The position numbers were made by a program, and so were the translations under genes. Shown one piece after another: positions 33,835-42,865 of a DNA stretch of 48,459 bases. The DNA comes from Methanobrevibacter sp. (GTDB lineage: Archaea > Methanobacteriota > Methanobacteria > Methanobacteriales > Methanobacteriaceae), in assembly GCA_022775905.1 (NCBI GenBank), contig JALFJX010000023.1, positions 1 to 48,459 on the forward strand, read 5' to 3'. The stretch's first letter is position 1; every line of letters starts with the position of its first letter. The notes beneath the pieces are model-generated. The model was given only the letters and a program-made list of their open reading frames with translations, had not been told where the DNA came from and did no database searches.

Positions 33835-34521
33835 CTATTGTGCATGTTCGCAATCATGTTTAAATCTGCATGAATGGCATTTTTTAGGATTTCTTGTAGG
33901 TATGAATGGTTTGGTTCCATCAAACAATCCATGCATTCTGTCAATTGTAAATTTTATCTGCTTTTCAACATCTTCAGTGAATGGTTCTATCCAGAAGAGA
34001 TTTTCAGTACCTCTTTCACGGAGTGCTCCTTTAATTTTTCTTTTATCTCCAGTCATGTCTTTAAATGCAAGGCAATATGCTCTAACCTGATTCATTGTTG
34101 ATTCATAAGGGGTTCTTCCAGGTTTGTCATCGATAATTACTATCTCTTCTGGTTTCATCCAAATTTCATCAATGTATCCTCGAATTCCATTATTTGGTGA
34201 TACAACAAAGCATTCTCTTGACATTGAAGCTTCATTTTTTGATTCTTCCATTGTCTGTTCAAAACTAACTTTTTTTGCGTCTTGTTTAAATGCATCTTCA
34301 AGCTGTTTGTGAATTGCACTTCCATGTGTCATTTCAGGTGTTGATGGTGATTCTATACCTTTCATATGCTCGAGATATAGTTGGTATTCACAATATCCTT
34401 GTTTATTTAACCAGCTAATTGGGAAATTACTTTTTCCTTCAATTATTTGAAGTCCTTTTACTGAAGGATGGTCTTTAATTTCATAATTAATTGAATATTC
34501 GGTAATGTTTTTTTGTTCCAT
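33835..34521 (-). CDS. Cas4-like PD-(D/E)XK nuclease with Fe-S cysteines
   Basis: A 228-residue RecB/Cas4-like protein. It has an early cysteine in GYCEYQLYLEH, the MTHGSAIHKQLE helix, the GYIDEIW acidic residue, a catalytic IIDDKPG (D-x-K), the NQVRAYCLAF helix (QxxxY), and the C-terminal CHSCRFKHDCEHA. The four cysteines (one N-terminal, three C-terminal) fit the Fe-S cluster of Cas4/AddB-type nucleases. No CRISPR array or other cas gene lies nearby, so it is more likely a repair nuclease of solo type than a CRISPR component. It is upstream of a secreted SNase-like gene. Confidence 0.85.
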   Translation of the reverse strand: MEQKNITEYSINYEIKDHPSVKGLQIIEGKSNFPISWLNKQGYCEYQLYLEHMKGIESPSTPEMTHGSAIHKQLEDAFKQDAKKVSFEQTMEESKNEASMSRECFVVSPNNGIRGYIDEIWMKPEEIVIIDDKPGRTPYESTMNQVRAYCLAFKDMTGDKRKIKGALRERGTENLFWIEPFTEDVEKQIKFTIDRMHGLFDGTKPFIPTRNPKKCHSCRFKHDCEHAQ

Positions 34522-34580
34522 GAGTTAATATCTGTATTTTGAAGTATAATTATTTATCTTATCAAATTAAAATTAGATTT

Positions 34581-35441
34581 ATGCACTTTGTTAATTCAAA
34601 AACAATACTATCACCAAAAAATGGAATGAATCTTTATCGTGGATGCACTCATGGTTGCATATACTGTGATTCTAGAAGTGATGTCTATAATATGAATCAT
34701 AAATTTGAAGATGTTGAGGTTAAAAAGAATGCTTTGGAATTGCTTAAAAAGGAACTTCTTAAAAGACCAAAAGCTATGATTGGAACAGGGGCGATGACTG
34801 ATCCATATATTCCACTAGAAAAACATTTAAAATATCTTAGAAAATCATTGGAATTAATCTATAGGTATGGATTTGGTTTTACTTGTATTACAAAATCTGA
34901 TTTGATTTTAAGGGATTTGGATTTAATTAAAAAAATAAATGAAAAATCAAAGGTGGTTGTTCAGATGACACTAACGACTGCCGATGATGATTTGTGCAGG
35001 ATACTTGAACCTCAGGTATGCACAACCTCCAGACGGGTTGAAGTTTTAAAGATACTTCAAGATGAGGGAATTCCAACTGTTGTCTGGTTATGTCCGATTT
35101 TACCTTATATCAATGATACTGCAGAAAATATAAGTTCCATTTTAGATTTTTGCATTGATTCGGGGGTTAAAGGAATTGTATGCTTTGAAATGGGGATGAC
35201 TCTAAGAGATGGAGACAGACAGTATTACTATAAAAAATTAGATGAACATTTTCCTGGTTTAAAAGAGAAATACATTAATGAATTTGGAAATAACTATTCA
35301 ATTCCAAGTCCCAATAATAAACAATTGATGGCTATTTTTAATGAAAAAACAAATAAACATGGTATTTTGTCCAAACCCGATGAAGTATTCAAGTATATTT
35401 CTCATTTCCCTCAAAATTCGGTTCAATCTAGATTAATCTAA
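34581..35441 (+). CDS. SPL-like radical SAM protein
   Basis: A 286-residue radical SAM protein from the ATG at 34581; an in-frame TTG at 34539 falls in the promoter. The N-terminus is FVNSKTILSPKNGMNLYRGC, and the Fe-S motif is CTHGCIYCDSRS (CxxxCxxC) near residue 22. The GTGAMTDPYIPLEK block and TKSDLILRDLDLI helix match the archaeal spore photoproduct lyase-like group. True SplB proteins repair spore photoproduct. This archaeal relative lacks spores to act on, so its substrate is unknown. The promoter region is shared with the divergent Cas4-like gene. Confidence 0.85.
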   Translation: MHFVNSKTILSPKNGMNLYRGCTHGCIYCDSRSDVYNMNHKFEDVEVKKNALELLKKELLKRPKAMIGTGAMTDPYIPLEKHLKYLRKSLELIYRYGFGFTCITKSDLILRDLDLIKKINEKSKVVVQMTLTTADDDLCRILEPQVCTTSRRVEVLKILQDEGIPTVVWLCPILPYINDTAENISSILDFCIDSGVKGIVCFEMGMTLRDGDRQYYYKKLDEHFPGLKEKYINEFGNNYSIPSPNNKQLMAIFNEKTNKHGILSKPDEVFKYISHFPQNSVQSRLI

Positions 35442-35476
35442 ATAATTAAATAGTTTATTTATCTAATATTATTGTA

Positions 35477-36760
35477 ATGAATTTTAATGAATTAAATATT
35501 TCTGATAATATTAAAAAAGGAATAAAAGGAATGGGTTTTACAAAAGCAACACCTATCCAAGAACAATCTATTCCAGTAACACTCAAAGGAAAAGATGTAA
35601 TGGGTCAAGCTCAGACTGGGTCTGGTAAAACAGTTGCATTTGCAATTCCGATTATAGAGAAGATTTTTATTGAAGATAAATCTCCTCAAGCTATTGTTTT
35701 ATGTCCAACAAGAGAATTATGTATGCAGGTTGCTGATGAAATTTCCAAAGTTGGATCAAACATTAAAAAACTTAAGATTTTATCTGTTTATGGTGGTCAG
35801 CCAATTGGAAAACAAACACGTGTGCTTAAAAAGGGAGTTCATATTGTTGTTGGAACTCCTGGTCGTGTAATTGATCATATTAATAGGGGAACTCTTGATT
35901 TGGTTGGTGTTGAAACTGTTGTTTTGGATGAAGCTGATGAAATGTTAAATATGGGATTCAGAGATGATATGGAATTCATCTTAAAGAAGACTCCAAAAAA
36001 CAGACAAACATTATTGTTCTCAGCTACAATGCCTGATGAGATTAAGGAAATAGCTAAAAAATATCAAAAAGATCCTAAACTTATTAAAGTGAAAGCAAAT
36101 AATAAAAACACTCCAAAAATAACTCAATACTCATTTAAATGCAATGCAAAATACAAATTTGATGATATGACTAGATTGCTTGATGTTTATGATGTTGAGC
36201 TTGCTTTAATTTTCTGTAATACCAAAAAAGGGGTGGATTACGTTGCAAAACACCTTAGAAAAAGAGGATATTCAGTAGATAGTCTTCATGGAGATATGAC
36301 TCAAAAGATGAGGGATAAGGTAATGAACAAGTTTAGAAACGGCAACATTGACATCTTGGTTGCAACTGATGTTGCAGCACGTGGCCTTGATGTTGATAAT
36401 TTGGATGTTATCATCAATTATGATGTTCCTCAAAATCCTGAAAATTACATTCACAGAATTGGTAGAACTGCAAGGGCAGGTAAACTTGGTTATGCATTTA
36501 CTTTAGTATGTATGGATGAAACAAGAAGATTTTCTGCTATTAGAAAAGCAAATAACACTAAAATTACAGAGAAAAAAATTCCTTCTTATAAAGAAGTTGA
36601 AACAATTAAAAACAAGTTAATTTTGGATAAAGTAATTAATGTTATAGAACGTGGAGAATTAGAAGATTGTTACATTAATTCAATCAAAGAAAACACAAAT
36701 AAAAAAATAACCTCACAGCAGTTAGCTGCGGGTTTATTGAAGATGGTAAGAGAAAATTAA
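35477..36760 (+). CDS. DEAD-box RNA helicase
   Basis: A 427-residue DEAD-box helicase. Q-motif GFTKATPIQEQ (about 20-30), motif I AQTGSGKT (about 47-54), Ia PTRELCMQV, Ib TPGRVIDH, motif II DEAD (about 150), motif III SAT, motif IV IFCNTKK, motif V TDVAARGLDV and motif VI HRIGRTARAG are all seen. These proteins unwind RNA with ATP, often in ribosome assembly or cold response. Its stop abuts the convergent HTH gene with no spacer. Confidence 0.95.
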   Translation: MNFNELNISDNIKKGIKGMGFTKATPIQEQSIPVTLKGKDVMGQAQTGSGKTVAFAIPIIEKIFIEDKSPQAIVLCPTRELCMQVADEISKVGSNIKKLKILSVYGGQPIGKQTRVLKKGVHIVVGTPGRVIDHINRGTLDLVGVETVVLDEADEMLNMGFRDDMEFILKKTPKNRQTLLFSATMPDEIKEIAKKYQKDPKLIKVKANNKNTPKITQYSFKCNAKYKFDDMTRLLDVYDVELALIFCNTKKGVDYVAKHLRKRGYSVDSLHGDMTQKMRDKVMNKFRNGNIDILVATDVAARGLDVDNLDVIINYDVPQNPENYIHRIGRTARAGKLGYAFTLVCMDETRRFSAIRKANNTKITEKKIPSYKEVETIKNKLILDKVINVIERGELEDCYINSIKENTNKKITSQQLAAGLLKMVREN

Positions 36761-37567
36761 TTATTTTTTACCATCAATAACATTATATTTAATTTTTTCA
36801 GCTTCAAGCTCGCGAGTAAATGCTTTACTCATGTCACCAACACATATTGCAAGGACATTTAATCCTTTACGAGCAGCATTTGCAGTTGCATTGGGGGCTG
36901 CATATTCAATATCTAATGGTAATTCTAATTTGTTTATAATTGCACGGGAAACAGTACCTGCACATGCGATTTTATCAATTGGTTCGCCGCTGTTTGTACC
37001 ATTTTCATAAACTTTTTTAATTAATTCTAAATCGGAAGCTTCAGATCCACCATCTTTGATTGTTGGAACATTAATGATTGTTACTTCACCAATATTTACA
37101 TCAATGGTTCCGGTAAGGTTTGATAATGCTACATCCATGTTTTCTTCAGTATCATTCATAACAATACCTGTTGCATTTTCTTCTTTTTTATGAGCATATA
37201 ATACACCATTTTCCATAAAAAGACCAACAATATCATCTTTTTTAAGGTCTTCACGAGCAATAGCTGGCCAAATGGTTTTGTAATGATTCATAGTTTCCAA
37301 AACTGCATCAGAATATTTTCTAAGACTGATTGCATCTTTTTTAACTTTTTCAATACCTTTTTGGGTTATTTTATATGGGGATCTACCATCTTTTGAACTG
37401 ATGTATCCTTGTTCTATTAAAGTTTTTATATTTTCGGAAACCGCTTGGATGGTAATTCCGAGTTTATTAGCCAAATCTTTTTGTTTGAGGTGTGGATCTT
37501 GTTTTGAGATTTCACTTAAAATCTGAAAATGGGTTAATGCACCTCTTTTTTTAAATGCCTTCATCAT
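36761..37567 (-). CDS. Winged-helix transcriptional regulator of methanogen type
   Basis: A 268-residue protein. The N-terminal 75 residues are a MarR-like winged helix: KQDPHLKQKDLANKLG, then ITIQAVSENIKTLIEQGYI with recognition helix, then a KDGRSPYKITQKG wing. The C-terminal 150 residues form a domain (DIVGLFMENGVLYAHKKEEN and later APNATANAARKGLNVLAICV) that I recall only in methanogen proteins of unknown ligand. GAGG precedes the first ATG. Targets are unknown. The gene is convergent with the DEAD helicase gene. Confidence 0.8.
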   Translation of the reverse strand: MMKAFKKRGALTHFQILSEISKQDPHLKQKDLANKLGITIQAVSENIKTLIEQGYISSKDGRSPYKITQKGIEKVKKDAISLRKYSDAVLETMNHYKTIWPAIAREDLKKDDIVGLFMENGVLYAHKKEENATGIVMNDTEENMDVALSNLTGTIDVNIGEVTIINVPTIKDGGSEASDLELIKKVYENGTNSGEPIDKIACAGTVSRAIINKLELPLDIEYAAPNATANAARKGLNVLAICVGDMSKAFTRELEAEKIKYNVIDGKK

Positions 37568-38047
37568 AATTCATTCCTCAATTTAACTTGATTAATTAAT
37601 ATATTTAATTTTATAATATTTATATTATGTTTTTTTATAATTTTTTCACTAAATTTTATTTATTCGATATTTAAACATAATTTATAATTATTGAATTATT
37701 ATTGATTAAATAATTAAATTTCATATTCAATTAATGTTGATTTGATAATTAATTTTTATTATTTTTTCTTTGAAATTTGGGGATTATTTAATATTCTATT
37801 TAAATAAATTATTTCGTTGATTAAAAGTAATTAAACAATTATTCATATTTGTAATATATTTTTTAATTTTCGTATATATTAAAAACAATTTTAATTATTA
37901 TAATTATTTTATTAGTTTATTCTATTATTTTTAATTTATTTAATTCTATTATATTCAATATTTTTGTATGATTTTTATTAATTTTAAAAAGAGTAATTTT
38001 GTAAAATAATTTTGTTATTATGTTGGTAATGGTTGGTTTAAAAATTT
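37568..38047. other. Very A/T-rich intergenic region
   Basis: About 480 bp of almost pure A and T, with no open frame, RNA gene or clear repeat. It includes the promoter of the HTH gene near its left end. I see no origin-type repeated boxes and no nearby cdc6/orc1 gene. Confidence 0.6.
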
Positions 38048-38068
38048 AGATGATTGTGTTAATCATCT
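38048..38068 (-). terminator. Terminator hairpin of the RecJ-like gene
   Basis: AGATGATT (38048-38055) and AATCATCT (38061-38068) pair around a 5-base loop, one base after the stop codon on the minus strand. AAATTTTT follows. Confidence 0.65.
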
Positions 38069-38069
38069 T

Positions 38070-39473
38070 TTAATTTGTTAATTTTCCTTCTAGCTTATCA
38101 TTAAACAATTCAAGGAATTCATCTTTTTTATCAAGTGGGATGTAAGCTCCACATGCCATTGAGTGGCCTCCACCGGATCCTCCGACTTCACTTGCAACTT
38201 CTCTGATGATGTTTCCAAAGTGAATTCCATCATATGAAAGCAATCGTGAACATCTAAGGGATACTTTAATTCCTCCATCTTCTGTTTTTGTGTATCCAAT
38301 AACTGGTTTTTTCCAATCGCAGTATCCTAAAATCATTCCAGCTATTGTTCCAACAATTTCTGGTGCAATTTCAGTTCCATCAAAATACTGTAAGTTTTTG
38401 CATTGGTGAATATTTTCCTCGTTATCTGTGATTGTGGATATTCCTTTAGCTAGATTTCTTCTATGTTTTTTGCTAACGGTTTCAAGTTCATCTAATGCAA
38501 GTATTCTATCTCCTTTTAAAACAGCCATTCCTACTTTTTCTTCATGGTTTCTTCCACATGCATTCATTGCAGTTGAAAATTCTGAACCATCTCTGAGAAA
38601 ACTAGTTTTATCTTCATTTAAAAATGTGTATGAATCTCCAATTATCAATTTCGGTATGTGTTCAACATATTTTCCAGGAACTACTTTTGAGAGCATTGAA
38701 AAGAGATATTGGAAAAGTTTGCCTTTTTCTTCCATTGTTAATTGGTTTAATGTTTTCCTGTTGTGGGGTTCATCAATACCCAATTCTTCTAAAATGGCTC
38801 TTGTTTCCCTATCGTTATTTGTAATTGGAAGTTTAACGTCATTGAAGTATGTGAGTGCAACAAACAGTTTTCTTGTGTTTCTTCCATAGATGCTGAGATC
38901 ATTTTTAACTAATTCGAGGTATCCTCCATCAATTGCATCTTGTTGGATTATTTCATTCAAACCTTCAAAATGACCTTCCCTTGTATTTTGCATATCTCCA
39001 ATTGCAGATAATACTCCAATCCAGCTTAAATCAGTATATCCGAATTCTTTTGCAAGGAAATAGCATAATCCTCCACCACATACATAGTATGATCCATCAA
39101 TACCATGATGGTTTGGGTTAATCTCTAAATAAGTATAATCTTTATCATTTTTGTAATTCAAATCCCTTAGGGGTGGATGGTGGTCTAAGATAAGTATTTT
39201 TTGACCTTTGGTTGCTTTGGTATCTATTCTCTGCCCTGAACCTAAATCTGAAAAGATGGTAAGTTCATGTGTAAGGTCAATGTCATCTAAGACATCTAGA
39301 TTTACAAATTCAATTTCATGTTCTTTATTTTGTCTGTCTAGTATGGTTGATAAGATTGCACCTGAACAGATTCCGTCGCAGTCGATATGTGTGTAGATTT
39401 TTATATCTTTAGAGCTTTTAATAATCTCTTTTGCTTCTTGGTACTGTTCGTGCATTAATTGTGGTATTTGCAT
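38070..39473 (-). CDS. DHH-family RecJ-like exonuclease (archaeal GAN/RecJ type)
   Basis: A 467-residue DHH phosphoesterase of the archaeal RecJ-like group. The DHH core shows YTHIDCDGICSGAIL (about 27-41), FSDLGSG (about 73-79), LILDHHPP (motif DHH, about 93-100), GIDGSYYVCGGGL and VLSAIGDMQ. The DHHA1 domain ends with GGSGGGHSMACGAYI. Relatives act as 5'-3' exonucleases in the replisome (GAN) or in repair. The srp19 gene lies 5 bp upstream, with shared transcription likely. Confidence 0.85.
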   Translation of the reverse strand: MQIPQLMHEQYQEAKEIIKSSKDIKIYTHIDCDGICSGAILSTILDRQNKEHEIEFVNLDVLDDIDLTHELTIFSDLGSGQRIDTKATKGQKILILDHHPPLRDLNYKNDKDYTYLEINPNHHGIDGSYYVCGGGLCYFLAKEFGYTDLSWIGVLSAIGDMQNTREGHFEGLNEIIQQDAIDGGYLELVKNDLSIYGRNTRKLFVALTYFNDVKLPITNNDRETRAILEELGIDEPHNRKTLNQLTMEEKGKLFQYLFSMLSKVVPGKYVEHIPKLIIGDSYTFLNEDKTSFLRDGSEFSTAMNACGRNHEEKVGMAVLKGDRILALDELETVSKKHRRNLAKGISTITDNEENIHQCKNLQYFDGTEIAPEIVGTIAGMILGYCDWKKPVIGYTKTEDGGIKVSLRCSRLLSYDGIHFGNIIREVASEVGGSGGGHSMACGAYIPLDKKDEFLELFNDKLEGKLTN

Positions 39474-39478
39474 TGTAA

Positions 39479-39748
39479 TCAGTTTCTCATTTCTTTAATT
39501 TTTAAGCTAATTTCTTTTATTAATTCTAATTTGGTTCCTTCCCATTCAACAAGAGCTCTTCCAGATTTTTCATACCATTTTCCAGGATATGATTTGTCTT
39601 TTTCAAGTTCAAATGTAAGTCCGAGTCTTTTTAATGCTCTTTCTATGTCGTTGATAGTTGGCTCTTTTACTGAGTCTTCTTTAGCAATCTTACGACCTTC
39701 ATTAATAGATAATTCTTTATTTAAATATTGTGGCCATATAGTAATCAT
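39479..39748 (-). CDS. srp19: Signal recognition particle protein SRP19
   Basis: An 89-residue SRP19, the archaeal protein that binds the SRP RNA and helps load SRP54. It has IWPQYLNKELSINEGRKI at the N-terminus, EPTINDIERALKRLGL, and the basic KSYPGKWYEKSGRALVEW. Length is normal. It is 5 bp upstream of the RecJ-like gene and 9 bp downstream of glf. Confidence 0.9.
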   Translation of the reverse strand: MITIWPQYLNKELSINEGRKIAKEDSVKEPTINDIERALKRLGLTFELEKDKSYPGKWYEKSGRALVEWEGTKLELIKEISLKIKEMRN

Positions 39749-39757
39749 ATTTCACAC

Positions 39758-40852
39758 CTACCTGATTTCATTTTCAAAAATTTCCAATGCATCTTTAACT
39801 ACTAAATCCATATTGTAATATTTGTATTTGGCAAGTCTTCCAGCAAAGATTACATTTTCTTCTTTTTCCATTTCTGCTTCGTATAATTTGAATTTATCTA
39901 AATATTCCTGAGTTGGATACGGGTAACATTTTTCTCCATTGAATCCAGGATATTCTCTCATGATAGCAGTTTTTCCAGCAACTTCCTGTTGAGTTAATTT
40001 TTTAAATTCAGTTATTCTTGTAAAATATGGATCATTTGGATAGTTGACGACACCAACTTCCTGATATGAATCAATATTTAATATTTCATACACGAAGTTT
40101 AGGCATCTGTATAATAATTCTCCATATTTGTAATTATAAAAGTAATCGATTGGACCAGTATAAATTAATTTTTCATAGTCAATATCGTCAATGTAATCTT
40201 TATAATCAGCATTAAGTTTAATTTCGATATTATCGGATTTAATCATGTTCTCACACATTTTTGTAAATCCTTCTTTAGGCATTCCCTGATATGTATCTCC
40301 AAAGTATCTGTCGTCATGATTGAATCTGAAAGGTATTCTTGAAATGACGGTTGGACTTAGATTTGCTGCTGATGTTCCCCATTGTTTTTCAGTATAGTTT
40401 TTAAATAACTTATTGTAAATGTCACGACCAGCATTCTTTAAAACAACATCTTCTGAAGATTTGATTTCATCAATATCTTCTTTATGTTCATCAATCCATT
40501 CTTTCATGGAGTCTTCATCTAACTCCAGGTTGTATAATTTGTTTAAAGTGTCTATGCAGATTGGCATTGGAACGAGTTTATCATCAACAAAACTTAAAAC
40601 TCTATGTACGTAGTCAGTCCATTCAGTAAACTTGGATAAGTACTCATGAACTTTTTTCTCGCTTGTATGGTAAATGTGAGGTCCGTATTTCTGAATTAGG
40701 ATGTCATCTTGGTAGAAATCATAAACATTACCTCCAATGTGGTCACGTTTTTCTATAATTAATACTTTTTCATCCAATTCAGTTGCAATTCTTTCAGCTA
40801 TTGTTAAACCTGAAAGTCCTGCACCTACAATTACATATTTATAATCAGACAT
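39758..40852 (-). CDS. glf: UDP-galactopyranose mutase
   Basis: A flavoenzyme of 364 residues from the ATG at 40852 that turns UDP-galactopyranose into UDP-galactofuranose for surface polysaccharides. AAGGAG lies just upstream of this ATG; an open frame reaching 40888 would enter the preceding gene. It has the FAD motif YVIVGAGLSGLTIAER, IEKRDHIGGNVYDF, YGPHIYHTSE, RIPFRFNHDDRYF and the Arg-rich KLTQQEVAGKTAIMREYP. It follows a glycosyltransferase gene by 4 bp. Confidence 0.95.
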   Translation of the reverse strand: MSDYKYVIVGAGLSGLTIAERIATELDEKVLIIEKRDHIGGNVYDFYQDDILIQKYGPHIYHTSEKKVHEYLSKFTEWTDYVHRVLSFVDDKLVPMPICIDTLNKLYNLELDEDSMKEWIDEHKEDIDEIKSSEDVVLKNAGRDIYNKLFKNYTEKQWGTSAANLSPTVISRIPFRFNHDDRYFGDTYQGMPKEGFTKMCENMIKSDNIEIKLNADYKDYIDDIDYEKLIYTGPIDYFYNYKYGELLYRCLNFVYEILNIDSYQEVGVVNYPNDPYFTRITEFKKLTQQEVAGKTAIMREYPGFNGEKCYPYPTQEYLDKFKLYEAEMEKEENVIFAGRLAKYKYYNMDLVVKDALEIFENEIR

Positions 40853-40856
40853 TGCT

Positions 40857-41960
40857 TTACTCCTTTTGAATTTGAATCTTAGATTCAATTGCTGTTGAAA
40901 TTGAACTTAATAACATTTTTGTTTTTAAATCAGTATTATGGATTTTTTTGAGTTTATTTACTTTACTGAGTAATAATTTGTTTTCTTCTTTGGTAAATGG
41001 AGAGTTTTTCCAGGAATTTGTCCAGTGAAGCAAATGAGGATTTACAGAAACTGTTTGGACTTCCTTAGAAAATCCTTCAGTGCATTGTCTGCAGTAAATG
41101 TATGATTCCATTAATTCATTTAAAAGTCTTACATTGACTGTATTGGTAATAGATTTGTCGTCAGGCAAGTCTCTTATGTAGTAATCATAGCACATGAAAT
41201 TGTTTAAAAATACAATTCCTTTTGCTTTTAATAAAGCTTCAAGTGAAAATGCCATGTCGTCTCCTGAAACAAATGGTTGGAAGCGTAAATCATTGTCCAT
41301 AATCAATTCTCTTTTGTAGATTTTACTCCAAACAGCAGGCGCCATCTTAAGTAAATCAGGTTCCTGTTCGATGTTGTCAACATGGATTGTGTCAATTGGT
41401 GCATCTCTTTTGTAGGTTACTTCTAATGTTTTACCATAGAGGAATCTTTCAACGAAATTGTCCCAAATGAAATCTGGAACATCTAAAAAGTTCGCTGTTT
41501 CAAATTCCTCATCAGGATAACTGTTTTCCAAAGTATCTAAATAAGGTGAGAATGATTTTTGAACTTTTCCACCATATTCGAATATTCTTCTAAAACGACC
41601 GAATGCAATATCTGCATCATTGTTTTTAGCAGCGTTGTATAGTTTTTCACATGCATCTGGGGTGTATCTGTCATCAGGGTCTAAAAACATTATGTAATCA
41701 CCAGTACATGCATCAATACCAGTATTACGTGGTGTATATGCTGCACCACTGTTTTTTTCATGATGAATTGCAATACAGCAGTCATATTTTTCAGCATATT
41801 CGTCTATAATTTTGTCAGATCCGTCAGTTGAACAATCGTTAACCATAATGATTTCCAAGTTTTCATTTCCGATTGTTTGATTAATAAGTGAGTCAATTCC
41901 ACCTCTTAAGTGGTCACCAACATTAAAAATCGGTAAAATAATGCTTATTTTATCATCCAT
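40857..41960 (-). CDS. Family 2 glycosyltransferase
   Basis: A 367-residue GT-A fold transferase. The N-terminus reads ISIILPIFNVGDHLRGGIDS, followed by the nucleotide-binding VNDCSTDGSDKI, GAAYTPRNTGID and the metal DPDDRY motif. A QPFVSGDDMAFSLEALLKA catalytic Asp region is at about 240. No membrane segment is obvious. It probably adds a sugar to a surface polymer with the glf product. It overlaps the upstream hemD gene by 8 bp and precedes glf by 4 bp. Confidence 0.9.
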   Translation of the reverse strand: MDDKISIILPIFNVGDHLRGGIDSLINQTIGNENLEIIMVNDCSTDGSDKIIDEYAEKYDCCIAIHHEKNSGAAYTPRNTGIDACTGDYIMFLDPDDRYTPDACEKLYNAAKNNDADIAFGRFRRIFEYGGKVQKSFSPYLDTLENSYPDEEFETANFLDVPDFIWDNFVERFLYGKTLEVTYKRDAPIDTIHVDNIEQEPDLLKMAPAVWSKIYKRELIMDNDLRFQPFVSGDDMAFSLEALLKAKGIVFLNNFMCYDYYIRDLPDDKSITNTVNVRLLNELMESYIYCRQCTEGFSKEVQTVSVNPHLLHWTNSWKNSPFTKEENKLLLSKVNKLKKIHNTDLKTKMLLSSISTAIESKIQIQKE

Positions 41961-42723
41961 TTAGCTCTCTCCATTTTTTAAATAATAATTCCATCATGTC
42001 TGGAACTGTGTAAGTGTCAGGGTGAATGTAGGTAATATCATATTTTTTCAAAACTTTTGCAGTAATCGGGCCAATGCAAACAGTCAATAAATTATTAGAT
42101 AATAATTTAGCTATTTTTTCCTTGTCATCTGTTATTTCAAAGAAATTCTCAACAGTTAGCGGACTTGTAAATGTAATAGCATCGATTTGTTTATTTTCAA
42201 TTTTTAAAATCAATTCTTTTATGCTGTCTTCATCCATTGGGAATAGTGATTTGTAAGCTTCAGCTAAAAGCACAGTATTTCCCATTTTTTCCAATTCTTC
42301 TGGAAGAACAGGTCTTGCAGAAAGAGTTCTTGGAATTCCAATAACCTGGTTTGTAATATTGCGTTTTTTAAATTCCTCGATTAAGCCTTCTGCTGTAAAA
42401 TCTTCAGGAATCAAATCAACTTTTAAACCGTTTTCTTCAGCAAGTTTTCCGGTTTTATTTCCAATAACAGCTAATTTACAAGTTAAACTACCTAAAAAAT
42501 CAGGATAAAACTTATTAAAAGAATCAATAGTGGTTGGAGAGGTAAAAACAATCCAGTCAAGTTCATCTTTTCTTTTAACCAATTCTTTTAATGAATCACT
42601 GTTAACAGGTTTTAAATCAAGTGTAGGTGCTAAAAAAGCTTCTCCACCTAATTTTTCTACAATTTCACAAGCCTTTTTTGCTCTGTCTTTAGGTCTTGTT
42701 ATTGCAACAACGGGTTTTGACAT
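41953..42723 (-). CDS. hemD: Uroporphyrinogen-III synthase
   Basis: A 256-residue HemD that cyclises hydroxymethylbilane with inversion of ring D for F430 and cobalamin. It has two-domain features: VAITRPKDRAKKACEIVE at the N-terminus, DWIVFTSPTTIDSF, AVIGNKTG, RTLSARPVLPEELEKMG, AITFTSPLTVENFF and CIGPITAKVLKKY. HemD is poorly conserved, but these blocks are typical. It overlaps a glycosyltransferase gene by 8 bp, an unusual operon partner. Confidence 0.85.
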   Translation of the reverse strand: MSKPVVAITRPKDRAKKACEIVEKLGGEAFLAPTLDLKPVNSDSLKELVKRKDELDWIVFTSPTTIDSFNKFYPDFLGSLTCKLAVIGNKTGKLAEENGLKVDLIPEDFTAEGLIEEFKKRNITNQVIGIPRTLSARPVLPEELEKMGNTVLLAEAYKSLFPMDEDSIKELILKIENKQIDAITFTSPLTVENFFEITDDKEKIAKLLSNNLLTVCIGPITAKVLKKYDITYIHPDTYTVPDMMELLFKKWRELNG

Positions 42724-42865
42724 TTTAAATTACCTTCATTAATTTATAATGTTATATATTTTGTTTTAATTGGTTTATATTATTTGTTAATTTTTAATAT
42801 TAAAAAAAGAAAAGCTATTTTTTCAATCTATATAGTTAAATAATATTTTTAATAGATTACATTAT

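Noticed and set aside
33835-34521. Cas4-like gene as evidence of a CRISPR system
   Set aside because: No repeat-spacer array and no other cas gene anywhere in the window.
37568-38047. A/T-rich region as a replication origin
   Set aside because: No repeated origin boxes are visible and no orc1/cdc6 gene lies next to it.
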